Assembly (NCBI GenBank): GCA_900768725.1
Contig: CAAGDU010000116.1
Span: 1-13,424 of the forward strand
Direction of reading: 5' to 3'
DNA from: Bacteroidales bacterium
GTDB lineage: Bacteria > Bacteroidota > Bacteroidia > Bacteroidales > Paludibacteraceae
DNA: 13,424 bases
Part shown: in pieces, positions 7,205 to 12,896 of the stretch
Numbering within the stretch: the first letter of the stretch is position 1
Layout of the letters: each line of letters starts with the position of its first letter
Made by a program: the position numbers and the translations under genes
Notes under the pieces: generated by a model
Database searches by the model: none
What the model saw: only the letters and a program-made list of their open reading frames with translations
What the model was told of the DNA's origin: nothing

Positions 7205-7288
7205 ATGGTGCATAGTTATAAACATCAAAATAGTGTAAGCCTACGCAACCTCTTTATCGTTATATTATTATTAGTGGTTTTGTGCTGA
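7205..7288 (+). CDS. Short ORF, probably the signal-peptide start of the next gene split off by a frameshift
   Basis: ATG at 7205 follows the ClC stop by one base, which suggests tight operon coupling. It encodes 27 residues (MVHSYKHQNSVSLRN then FIVILLLVVLC) and ends at a TGA (7286-7288) that overlaps an ATG of the following frame as TGATG. The product is a typical signal-peptide n- and h-region but lacks a cleavage site. The cleavage-like end CLVAQ lies in the other frame just downstream. Adding one T to the TTTT run at 7278-7281 would join them into a single precursor of about 235 residues. It could instead be a genuine 27-residue membrane peptide translationally coupled to the next gene. 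Confidence 0.45.
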   Translation: MVHSYKHQNSVSLRNLFIVILLLVVLC

Positions 7289-7911
7289 TGTCGACATGTT
7301 TAGTGGCACAGCCTCGCTTGCGCAAGCCGGAGATATACTTTGGTGTGCATGGCGGGGTTACCGCATCGATGGTGCAGTTCTCGCCTACGGTGCCTAACAT
7401 GTCGCCGATTACTGACGCGGTGGTTCTCGGAGGGAACGGCGGATTGGTCTTTCGCTGGAGCGGGCAGAAATGCTGCGCGGTACAGGTGGAACTCAACTAC
7501 CTGCAACGCGGCTGGCGGGAGGCGAACGAAGAGGGAGTCTACACGCGTGCGCTGCACTATATAGAGTTGCCGTTTTTGATGCATATCTATTTCGGCAGTC
7601 AGACATTTCGGGGCTTTGTCAATCTGGGTCCGCAGATAGGCTACTGCGTGTACGACAACGGCGGTGCGGGCACGAAACAAACGAGTGAGGTGCACCAATA
7701 CAGCCCCATTGAGAAGCCTTTTGACTGGGGCATCGCGGGTGGCTTGGGCTTTTACATCCGCAGCCGCAGAGCAGGACTTTACCAACTGGAAGTGCGCTAT
7801 AACTATAGTCTTGGCACGCTTTTTGACGACTCTTTGTTGGCGCATTTCCGCAACTCAAACCCTATGGAGTTGTCTGTCAATCTGGCATGGCTGTGGGAGT
7901 TCAAAAAGTAA
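7282..7911 (+). CDS. Outer-membrane beta-barrel protein (porin-like, PorT/OMP_b-brl_2 type), N-terminus uncertain
   Basis: A predicted small outer-membrane barrel. The frame opens with GTG at 7282 or ATG at 7288 and gives up to 209 residues. STCLVAQ near the start resembles the end of a Bacteroidetes signal peptide, but the hydrophobic core that should precede it is in another frame (ORF at 7205-7288). The body has alternating strands typical of these barrels: EIYFGVHGGVTASM, GGNGGLVFRWSG, CCAVQVELNYLQRGW, LHYIELPFLMHIYFG, FRGFVNLGPQIGYCVYD, WGIAGGLGFYIRS, YQLEVRYNYSLG, and a C-terminal strand MELSVNLAWLWEF. LHYIELPFL is characteristic of the family. It lies directly behind the ClC gene, and no promoter was seen between them. 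Ligand and role are unknown. Confidence 0.8.
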   Translation: MLMSTCLVAQPRLRKPEIYFGVHGGVTASMVQFSPTVPNMSPITDAVVLGGNGGLVFRWSGQKCCAVQVELNYLQRGWREANEEGVYTRALHYIELPFLMHIYFGSQTFRGFVNLGPQIGYCVYDNGGAGTKQTSEVHQYSPIEKPFDWGIAGGLGFYIRSRRAGLYQLEVRYNYSLGTLFDDSLLAHFRNSNPMELSVNLAWLWEFKK

Positions 7912-7946
7912 TTAAGAATTATGAATTAAGAATTAAGAATTAAGAG
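7912..7946. repeat. TTAAGAA heptamer array
   Basis: Five contiguous 7-base units (TTAAGAA, TTATGAA, TTAAGAA, TTAAGAA, TTAAGAG) begin at the base after the stop codon of the barrel gene. A 6-bp hairpin (CATTGT 7949-7954, ACAATG 7963-7968) follows without a T run. The rest of the gap to kduI (7969-8021) is A-rich with no TAnnTTTG promoter. Confidence 0.8.
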
Positions 7947-8021
7947 GGCATTGTTTCTCTCTACAATGAAGAATACGATAACAACGAAAATAACAACAAT
8001 TAATAACTAATACTAACAGAC

Positions 8022-8867
8022 ATGAAAACAAATTATGAGATTCGCTATGCGTCGAACCCCGTTGACGCAAAGAGTTACGACACGACTCGTCTGCGTAACG
8101 ATTTCCTGATTGAAAACGTATTCACGCCCAACGAGGTGAATATGGTGTATTCAATGTACGACCGCATGATTGTGGGCGGTGCAATGCCTGTGGGTGAGGT
8201 GCTCCCGCTGGAGGCCATTGACCCGCTGAAGGCTCCGCATTTCCTGACCCGCCGCGAGATAGGTATCTTCAACGTAGGTGCCGGAAAGGGTATCGTGAAG
8301 GTGGACGGCACGGCTTTTGAGTTGGACTATAAGGAGGCGCTTTATTTGGGCAAAGGCGATCGCGAAGTAACCTTCGAGTCGTGCGATGCAGAGCACCCCG
8401 CCCTGTTCTACTTCCTCTCTGCGAACGCGCACACCACCTATCCTGACAAGAAAGTAACGAAAGCAGACGCTGTGGTAGCGCACATGGGCAGCCTCGAGAT
8501 GTCCAACGAGCGTGATATCAACAAGATGATTGTCAATCAAGTGCTGCCTACCTGCCAGTTGCAGATGGGTATGACGGAGTTGGCACCCGGCAGCGTTTGG
8601 AACACCATGCCCGCGCATGTACACTCGCGCCGTATGGAGGCGTATTTCTACTTTGAACTGCCCGAAGACCAATCTATCTGCCACTTCATGGGCGAGGTGA
8701 ACGAGACGCGCCACATCTGGATGCACAACAACCAAGCCGTGCTCTCGCCGGAGTGGTCTATCCACAGCGCAGCCGCTACCCACAACTACACCTTCATCTG
8801 GGGTATGGGCGGCGAGAACCTCGACTACGGAGACCAAGACTTCAGTCTGATTACAGACTTGAAGTAA
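8022..8867 (+). CDS. kduI: 5-dehydro-4-deoxy-D-glucuronate isomerase
   Basis: A cytoplasmic zinc isomerase that converts 5-keto-4-deoxyuronate (DKI), the product of unsaturated uronide breakdown, to 3-deoxy-D-glycero-2,5-hexodiulosonate (DKII). The 281-residue length is normal for the family. The cupin metal site is intact: His199 and His201 (AHVHSRRME), Glu206 and His248 (EWSIHSA). Other family stretches are YDRMIVGGAMPV, FLTRREIGIFNVG, LYLGKGDREVTF and ETRHIWMHNNQAVLSPEWSIHS. The start follows an A-rich leader with no Shine-Dalgarno. kduD, the next step in the pathway, follows after a 221-base repeat-filled gap, so the two could be one transcript or separately controlled. Confidence 0.97.
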   Translation: MKTNYEIRYASNPVDAKSYDTTRLRNDFLIENVFTPNEVNMVYSMYDRMIVGGAMPVGEVLPLEAIDPLKAPHFLTRREIGIFNVGAGKGIVKVDGTAFELDYKEALYLGKGDREVTFESCDAEHPALFYFLSANAHTTYPDKKVTKADAVVAHMGSLEMSNERDINKMIVNQVLPTCQLQMGMTELAPGSVWNTMPAHVHSRRMEAYFYFELPEDQSICHFMGEVNETRHIWMHNNQAVLSPEWSIHSAAATHNYTFIWGMGGENLDYGDQDFSLITDLK

Positions 8868-8923
8868 GGACAGCCAGCGGCTGTCCGACCGCGCTTCGCG
8901 CTGAAGGACCGCTTCGCTGAAAG
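8868..8923. repeat. Three small hairpins after kduI, two of the GACCGC...CGCTGAA family
   Basis: GGACAGCC-AGC-GGCTGTCC (8868-8886) is an 8-bp stem with a 3-base loop starting right after the kduI stop. GACCGCGCTTCGCGCTGAA (8887-8905) and GACCGCTTCGCTGAAAG (8907-8923) are two copies of a short quasi-palindrome whose complementary strand contains GCGAAGC. Related copies occur in the parA-parB gap. No T run follows, so an efficient terminator is not predicted. Confidence 0.75.
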
Positions 8924-9046
8924 ATAAAGGATAAAAGACTAAATAGTTTTGACTATGAGTATTTGGAGGTAGGTGTTCCTACCGCGGGCGAGACGCCCGC
9001 GTCCCCAGTTATACGTCTTTCATCCTGTGTCCTTTATCCTTCATCC
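8920..9046. repeat. Facing heptamer arrays with a central GC-rich hairpin
   Basis: The left arm is AAAGATA, AAGGATA, AAAGACT (8920-8940). The right arm is TTCATCC, TGTGTCC, TTTATCC, TTCATCC (9019-9046), preceded by GTC. It has the same design and right-arm units as the element at 5310-5429. Between the arms lie GGTAGG-TGTT-CCTACC (8968-8983) and an 8-bp stem, CGCGGGCG-AGA-CGCCCGCG (8983-9001). A TAGTTTTG (8944-8951) resembles a -7 element but has no -33 partner. An A-rich leader (9047-9088) precedes kduD. Confidence 0.75.
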
Positions 9047-9088
9047 TAAAACAAAATCAATTTTCAACCCATTTAATAACTAACTATC

Positions 9089-9889
9089 ATGAATCCTTTT
9101 TCTTTGGAAGGTAAGAACGCCCTCATTACCGGTGCGTCTTACGGCATTGGCTTCAACATCGCAAAAGCGTTCGTTGCAGCAGGTATCAAAAACATCATCT
9201 TCAACGACATCAACGAGGAGTTCCTTGCCCGCGGTCTGAAGAACTATGCAGATGCCGGTATCACCAATGTGCACGGCTATGTTTGCGACGTAACAAAGGA
9301 AGACCAAGTGAAAGAGATGGTCGAGAAAATCCACGCAGAGGTGGGCAACATCGACATCCTTGTGAACAACGCCGGTATCATCAAGCGTATTCCGATGCAC
9401 GAGATGAAACGCGCTGAGTTCCAGCAGGTTATCGACATCGACTTGGTAGGTCCGTTCATCGTATCTTCCGCTGTGCTGCCCGAGATGATGGAGCGTCGTG
9501 AGGGTAAGATTATCAACATCTGCTCCATGATGTCCGAGTTGGGTCGCGAGACCGTGAGCGCATACGCAGCAGCCAAGGGAGGTCTGAAGATGCTCACCCG
9601 CAACATCTGCTCCGAATACGGTGCTTACAACATCCAGTGCAACGGGCTCGGTCCGGGCTACATCGCTACCCCGCAAACCGCTCCGCTGCGTGAGTTGCAG
9701 GCAGACGGCAGCCGCCATCCGTTCGACCAGTTCATCTGCGCAAAGACTCCTGCCGGCCGTTGGCTCGACCCGTCGGAGTTGGGTGGTCCCGCAGTGTTCT
9801 TGGCTTCGCACGCTTCGGATGCTGTGAACGGACACATCCTCTATGTGGACGGCGGTATTTTGGCTTACATTGGCAAACAACCCGAATAA
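9089..9889 (+). CDS. kduD: 2-dehydro-3-deoxy-D-gluconate 5-dehydrogenase (KduD-type short-chain dehydrogenase)
   Basis: A cytoplasmic NAD(H)-dependent SDR that reduces DKII, the KduI product, to 2-keto-3-deoxygluconate. Relatives are often labelled gluconate 5-dehydrogenase, but the position beside kduI supports the uronate role. The 266-residue product has the cofactor motif TGASYGIG (14-21), NNAG (93-96), catalytic Ser146, and YAAAK with Tyr159 and Lys163. At the place where most SDRs have the tetrad Asn (V..N), this protein reads VIDIDL with Asp118; I think this is common in Bacteroidetes relatives but could not check. The next gene starts 3 bases after the stop, indicating co-transcription. 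KDG kinase and aldolase genes are not in the window. Confidence 0.93.
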   Translation: MNPFSLEGKNALITGASYGIGFNIAKAFVAAGIKNIIFNDINEEFLARGLKNYADAGITNVHGYVCDVTKEDQVKEMVEKIHAEVGNIDILVNNAGIIKRIPMHEMKRAEFQQVIDIDLVGPFIVSSAVLPEMMERREGKIINICSMMSELGRETVSAYAAAKGGLKMLTRNICSEYGAYNIQCNGLGPGYIATPQTAPLRELQADGSRHPFDQFICAKTPAGRWLDPSELGGPAVFLASHASDAVNGHILYVDGGILAYIGKQPE

Positions 9890-9892
9890 GCC

Positions 9893-10807
9893 ATGAAGAA
9901 AGTAGTTTTCATTGCTTCACTTGCTCTCGCGCTCATAGGGTGCCAGCCCGCTGCCGAACAGGCGGCGAAGGTGTATGGTCGCTATGTGCCCGAGCGCAAA
10001 GACGACTTCGCGTGGGAGAACGAGTATGCGGCTTTCCGTCTCTACGGACCGGCGCTGCTGCCCGAGAACCCCTCTAATGGTGTGGACCTGTGGCTGAAAA
10101 GCAGCCCCGAACTGCGTATTGACTCGATGTACTACCATGAGTTGGAGTTGGGCGAGCCTTACCATATCAACTATGGCAAGGGACTCGACTGCTATAAGGT
10201 GGCGCATACCGTAGGTTGCGGCGGTCTTGCCGTAGTGGCAGAGGACGTGCTCTACGTGGGCGGTCCGTACAGCCGTTGGGAGATACTGGAGCAGACGCCT
10301 GACCGCTTCTCGTTCTGTCTTCATTACGACAGTCTGCCGGTCTGCAACCAAGTGATGCAGGCTTCGCTCACCATCACCGCAGAGGCGGGCAAACTGCTGA
10401 ACCGTGCCGACATCGTCATCAATAACCGCACGAAGATTCTCCTGCCGCAACTCTACGTGGGCGGCGGTATCTACCTGCACGATACGGTGGATAACATCAT
10501 GCAGTGCAAGTGCGGCGCAGTGGCATACGCCGAGGACGCGCTCTCCGACAAGGGGGCTGCGAAGATGAACTTCGACTACAACGGTTCCACCTCGCAAGGG
10601 CGCAACTACGTGGCAGTCATCACCCCGAACGCCACCCGTCAGGAGATTATCAACGGCTCGCTTTTGTCGCTCAAAGAGTATCAGTTGGGCGACACGCTCA
10701 CCTACTACTTCGGCGGTTGCTGGAGCGAGTGGAGCAACGGCGAGCAGACGATGGCGACCGACGAGGACTGGTTCAACGCTGTCCGCGCGTTTGCGAAGAC
10801 GCTGTAA
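9893..10807 (+). CDS. DUF4861-type lipoprotein of uronate-utilisation loci
   Basis: A 304-residue predicted lipoprotein: MKKVVFIASLALALIGC gives a lipobox LIGC with Cys17. The remainder is rich in beta strands and aromatic residues (AAFRLYGPALLPENPSNGVDLW, MYYHELELGEPYHINYGKGLDCYKVAHTVGCGG, YYFGGCWSEW), matching what I recall of the DUF4861 family. That family occurs next to kduI/kduD and polysaccharide-utilisation genes in Bacteroidetes and resembles large carbohydrate-binding or lyase-like beta sandwiches. No catalytic residues can be assigned from this sequence. It lies 3 bases behind kduD and is followed by a strong terminator, so it is the last gene of the kdu group. A role in handling extracellular or periplasmic uronides is inferred from context only. 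Confidence 0.85.
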   Translation: MKKVVFIASLALALIGCQPAAEQAAKVYGRYVPERKDDFAWENEYAAFRLYGPALLPENPSNGVDLWLKSSPELRIDSMYYHELELGEPYHINYGKGLDCYKVAHTVGCGGLAVVAEDVLYVGGPYSRWEILEQTPDRFSFCLHYDSLPVCNQVMQASLTITAEAGKLLNRADIVINNRTKILLPQLYVGGGIYLHDTVDNIMQCKCGAVAYAEDALSDKGAAKMNFDYNGSTSQGRNYVAVITPNATRQEIINGSLLSLKEYQLGDTLTYYFGGCWSEWSNGEQTMATDEDWFNAVRAFAKTL

Positions 10808-10818
10808 ACCTTAGTAGT

Positions 10819-10875
10819 AAAAAGTTTCAGGTTTCAAGTGGCAAGTGCATGAAGCCTGAAACTTGAAACTTTTTT
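10819..10875 (+). terminator. Intrinsic terminator after the kdu group, built from GTTTCAA heptamers
   Basis: Bases 10819-10836 pair with 10857-10874 (18 bp, one G-U pair), enclosing a 20-base loop; the 3' arm ends in six T residues. The left side reads as heptamers GTTTCAG, GTTTCAA, GTGGCAA, GTGCATG (10824-10851), and the right arm as CCTGAAA, CTTGAAA (10855-10868). It therefore looks like a facing heptamer array that also works as a terminator. No promoter was seen between it and the glycosyltransferase start 14 bases later. Confidence 0.85.
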
Positions 10876-10888
10876 ACCTCTTACCATT

Positions 10889-11893
10889 ATGACCTGTTTG
10901 ATACTTCGGTTAGCTACGCTCGGCAATGTGGCGATGACGGTGCCCGTCATTGCTTCGCTGAGTGCGCGCTACCCGGAGCATCAGTGGGTGGTGGTGTCGC
11001 AGAAACCGCTTGCCGCGATGTTCCACGGCATGCCCAACGTACACTACCACGAAATCCAACTGAAAAATATCGCGGGTCTATCGCGGGTCTATCGCGGGTT
11101 GACCGCGTATCGTCCGGACATGGTCTTCGACCTGCACGGCGTCTTTGCCACCCGCATCCTTTGCGGTTTGTTTCGTTTGCAGGGGGTACCCGTCTTCTCC
11201 ATAGACAACGACCGAGCCGCCAAGCGCATGCTCACCCTTCGGGGTGCGAAGAAAGGGGCGGCGTTGCCCTCGGAGTTTCAGCGCTATACCGACACGTTTC
11301 GGCTCGCGGGATTCGACACCGATGACCGCTTCACCGCTTTGCCCGTCAACACCCCCGCCGCCGAAGCCGTGCAGCAACGCTTCGGCACCAAGACAGGGCG
11401 CTGGATAGGCATTGCGCCTTTCGCCAAATCCAAATCGAACATGCTACCTTACCGCGTGATGAAAGAGGTGATACAAGCCCTCTCCGCACGCGAAGACACC
11501 CGCCTTTTCCTTTTCGGTGCAGGAAAAGTGGAGTGCGAGATGCTCCGCCAGTGGGCGAGCGTCTTTCCCCGCACCGAGAGCGTGGCAGGCTGTCTGCCGC
11601 TCGAACAGGAACTGGAACTCATGCGTCGGCTTGACCTCATGCTTTGCATGGATTCCGCCAACCAGCACCTCTCTTCACTCGTCCGCCTGCGTGCCGTGAG
11701 CGTCTGGTGCGCCACTCACCCCTGCATCGGGTTCATGGGCTGGAAACAGTCGCCCGATGACATCATCCAACATACAGACCTCAGTTGCCGACCCTGCACG
11801 TGCCACGGCACCAATCGCTGCCGGTATCGCAACTTCGCCTGCAAACAATTCACAGCAAAAGATATTTTAGACTGCCTTGCGGCAGGAATGTAG
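10889..11893 (+). CDS. Glycosyltransferase family 9 (heptosyltransferase-like)
   Basis: A 334-residue cytoplasmic or membrane-associated glycosyltransferase of the GT9 (GT-B) type, probably adding a sugar to the lipopolysaccharide core or another surface glycan. The N-terminal half begins LILRLATLGNVAMTVPVIASL and contains PDMVFDLHG (76-84). The C-terminal half has IGIAPFAKS (173-181), LFLFGAG and the donor-site motif CMDSANQHLSS (253-263), corresponding to DSGxxH in the family. Five cysteines near the end (300, 303, 305, 311, 318) match the Cys-rich tail of Bacteroidetes members. Asn13 stands where heptosyltransferases have a catalytic Asp (LGD), which may lower or change activity. A three-copy 11-base repeat at 11068-11100 encodes residues 61-71. 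The start ATG lies 14 bases after the kdu terminator, so the promoter is unclear. Confidence 0.88.
   Translation: MTCLILRLATLGNVAMTVPVIASLSARYPEHQWVVVSQKPLAAMFHGMPNVHYHEIQLKNIAGLSRVYRGLTAYRPDMVFDLHGVFATRILCGLFRLQGVPVFSIDNDRAAKRMLTLRGAKKGAALPSEFQRYTDTFRLAGFDTDDRFTALPVNTPAAEAVQQRFGTKTGRWIGIAPFAKSKSNMLPYRVMKEVIQALSAREDTRLFLFGAGKVECEMLRQWASVFPRTESVAGCLPLEQELELMRRLDLMLCMDSANQHLSSLVRLRAVSVWCATHPCIGFMGWKQSPDDIIQHTDLSCRPCTCHGTNRCRYRNFACKQFTAKDILDCLAAGM
11068..11100 (+). repeat. Three-copy 11-base tandem repeat inside the glycosyltransferase
   Basis: Units TATCGCGGGTC (11068-11078), TATCGCGGGTC (11079-11089) and TATCGCGGGTT (11090-11100) lie within the GT9 reading frame, each read in a different phase (IAGL, SRV, YRGL). 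Three copies (33 bases) keep the frame; a change of one unit would not. Confidence 0.95.
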
Positions 11894-11909
11894 TTTCACG
11901 AAGTGAAAC
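11893..11909. promoter_or_regulatory. Split parS-like palindrome upstream of parA
   Basis: GTTTCAC-GAA-GTGAAAC overlaps the last base of the glycosyltransferase stop codon and lies 73 bases before parA. Its arms equal 7 of the 8 bases of each half of the bacterial parS consensus (TGTTTCAC/GTGAAACA), but three extra bases separate them. It could be a degenerate ParB or autoregulatory site, or merely a 7-bp mini-hairpin with a GAA loop like those at 8887-8923. The following stretch (11909-11937) repeats CGTA/TACG motifs. Confidence 0.35.
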
Positions 11910-11940
11910 GTATTTACGTATTTTTCGTAGTTACGGAAAT

Positions 11941-11967
11941 AACGAAAACAACGAAAACAACGAAAAC
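11941..11967 (+). repeat. AACGAAAAC nonamer array in the parA leader
   Basis: Three exact 9-base units (11941-11949, 11950-11958, 11959-11967), followed by a partial AAC, lie directly before parA. Being A-rich and unstructured, they may act as the A-rich translation leader usual in Bacteroidetes. There is no Shine-Dalgarno before the ATG. Confidence 0.85.
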
Positions 11968-11981
11968 AACAAATACATTAT

Positions 11982-12743
11982 ATGAGTAAAATAATCGCAT
12001 TAGCCAACCAGAAAGGCGGCGTGGGCAAGACCACAACGGCTATCAACCTTGCTGCTGCCTTGGCACAACAAAAACAACGCGTGTTGCTTGTGGATGCCGA
12101 TCCGCAAGCGAATGCCTCATCGGGCTTGGGCATTGAGATTCGCGATCTAAACAATACGATCTACGAATGCTTGGTCAACAACAACGACCCGCATGCGGCG
12201 GTGGTGGAAACCTCCGTTAAGAACCTCTTCCTCATACCCAGCCATATCGATTTGGTCGGCGCAGAGATAGAGATGCTGAATATTGACAACCGTGAGACCC
12301 TGCTCAAGCGTGTGCTGGCGCAGGTCCGCAACGAGTACGACTATATCCTCGTCGACTGCTCGCCCTCGTTGGGACTTATCACGGTCAATGCGCTCACCGC
12401 AGCCGACAGCGTCATCATCCCCGTACAGTGCGAGTTCTTCGCGCTGGAAGGTATTGCCAAACTGCTGAATACCATCAAGATAATCAAGTCGAAACTCAAT
12501 CCCTCGCTGAAGATTGAGGGCTTCCTCCTCACCATGTACGACAACCGTCTGCGCCTGAGCAATCAGGTTTATGAGGAGGTGAAGCGCCACTTCGGCGACT
12601 TGGTGTTCAACGCGGTGATTGCCCGCAATGTGCGTCTCTCCGAAGCCCCCAGCCACGGTATGTCGGTACTCGAATACGACCCGTCCAGCAAAGGCGCGAA
12701 AAACTACACCGCACTGGCGAAAGAACTTATCAAAAGACAATAA
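11982..12743 (+). CDS. parA: Chromosome-partitioning ATPase ParA (Soj)
   Basis: A 253-residue cytoplasmic ATPase that, with ParB bound at parS, moves or organises newly replicated origins. The deviant Walker A motif KGGVGKTT (11-18) has the signature Lys11 and Lys16. Walker A' VDADPQAN starts at 37, and Walker B is ILVDCSPSLG with Asp125. The length and lack of an N-terminal helix-turn-helix are those of the chromosomal Soj type rather than large plasmid ParA proteins. parB follows, but a 153-base repeat-rich gap separates them, whereas these genes are commonly only a few bases apart. A split parS-like palindrome and a nonamer array lie upstream. Confidence 0.95.
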   Translation: MSKIIALANQKGGVGKTTTAINLAAALAQQKQRVLLVDADPQANASSGLGIEIRDLNNTIYECLVNNNDPHAAVVETSVKNLFLIPSHIDLVGAEIEMLNIDNRETLLKRVLAQVRNEYDYILVDCSPSLGLITVNALTAADSVIIPVQCEFFALEGIAKLLNTIKIIKSKLNPSLKIEGFLLTMYDNRLRLSNQVYEEVKRHFGDLVFNAVIARNVRLSEAPSHGMSVLEYDPSSKGAKNYTALAKELIKRQ

Positions 12744-12744
12744 A

Positions 12745-12882
12745 GACCGCGCTAACGCGCTGAAAGACAAAAGACAAAAGACCGCTCACTACGTTCGCTG
12801 AAAGACTAATACACAATCTTCACTATATCAGTCGGATAGCGAAGCGGTCAGACAGTGAAACGGTTGGACAGCAAAGCGGTCT
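12745..12882. repeat. Repeat cluster between parA and parB (GACCGC hairpins, heptamers, three 16-mers)
   Basis: Two GACCGC...CGCTGAAAGAC copies lie at 12745-12768 (core GCTAACGC) and 12780-12806 (core TCACTACGTT), separated by the heptamers AAAGACA, AAAGACA, AAAGACC (12763-12783). On the right are three tandem 16-base units in the opposite orientation: GATAGCGAAGCGGTCA (12835-12850), GACAGTGAAACGGTTG (12851-12866) and GACAGCAAAGCGGTCT (12867-12882). The stretch 12807-12834 is A/T rich and has no recognisable signal. No promoter or terminator was found in the gap. Confidence 0.8.
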
Positions 12883-12896
12883 AATATCCCAAAAAG

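Noticed and set aside
7270..7290. Programmed -1 ribosomal frameshift joining the signal peptide to the barrel gene
   Set aside because: No slippery heptamer of the X XXY YYZ type is present in the right phase (the site reads G GTT TTG) and no clear downstream pseudoknot was seen. A one-base deletion or sequence error is simpler.
8944..8951. TAGTTTTG as a kduD promoter
   Set aside because: It matches TAnnTTTG but has no TTG/TTTG at the expected -33 spacing and lies within the repeat arms, so it is mentioned only inside the repeat entry.
9080..9880. Long minus-strand frame (266 codons) opposite kduD
   Set aside because: It is almost exactly antisense to kduD, its translation has no recognisable motif, and the plus frame has full SDR signatures. 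Similar antisense frames opposite glgB (2597-3472, 3476-4132), clc (6133-7014) and parA (12147-12770) were rejected for the same reason.
12745..12882. CRISPR array between parA and parB
   Set aside because: The 16-base units are directly tandem without spacers and too short for CRISPR repeats, and there are no cas genes.
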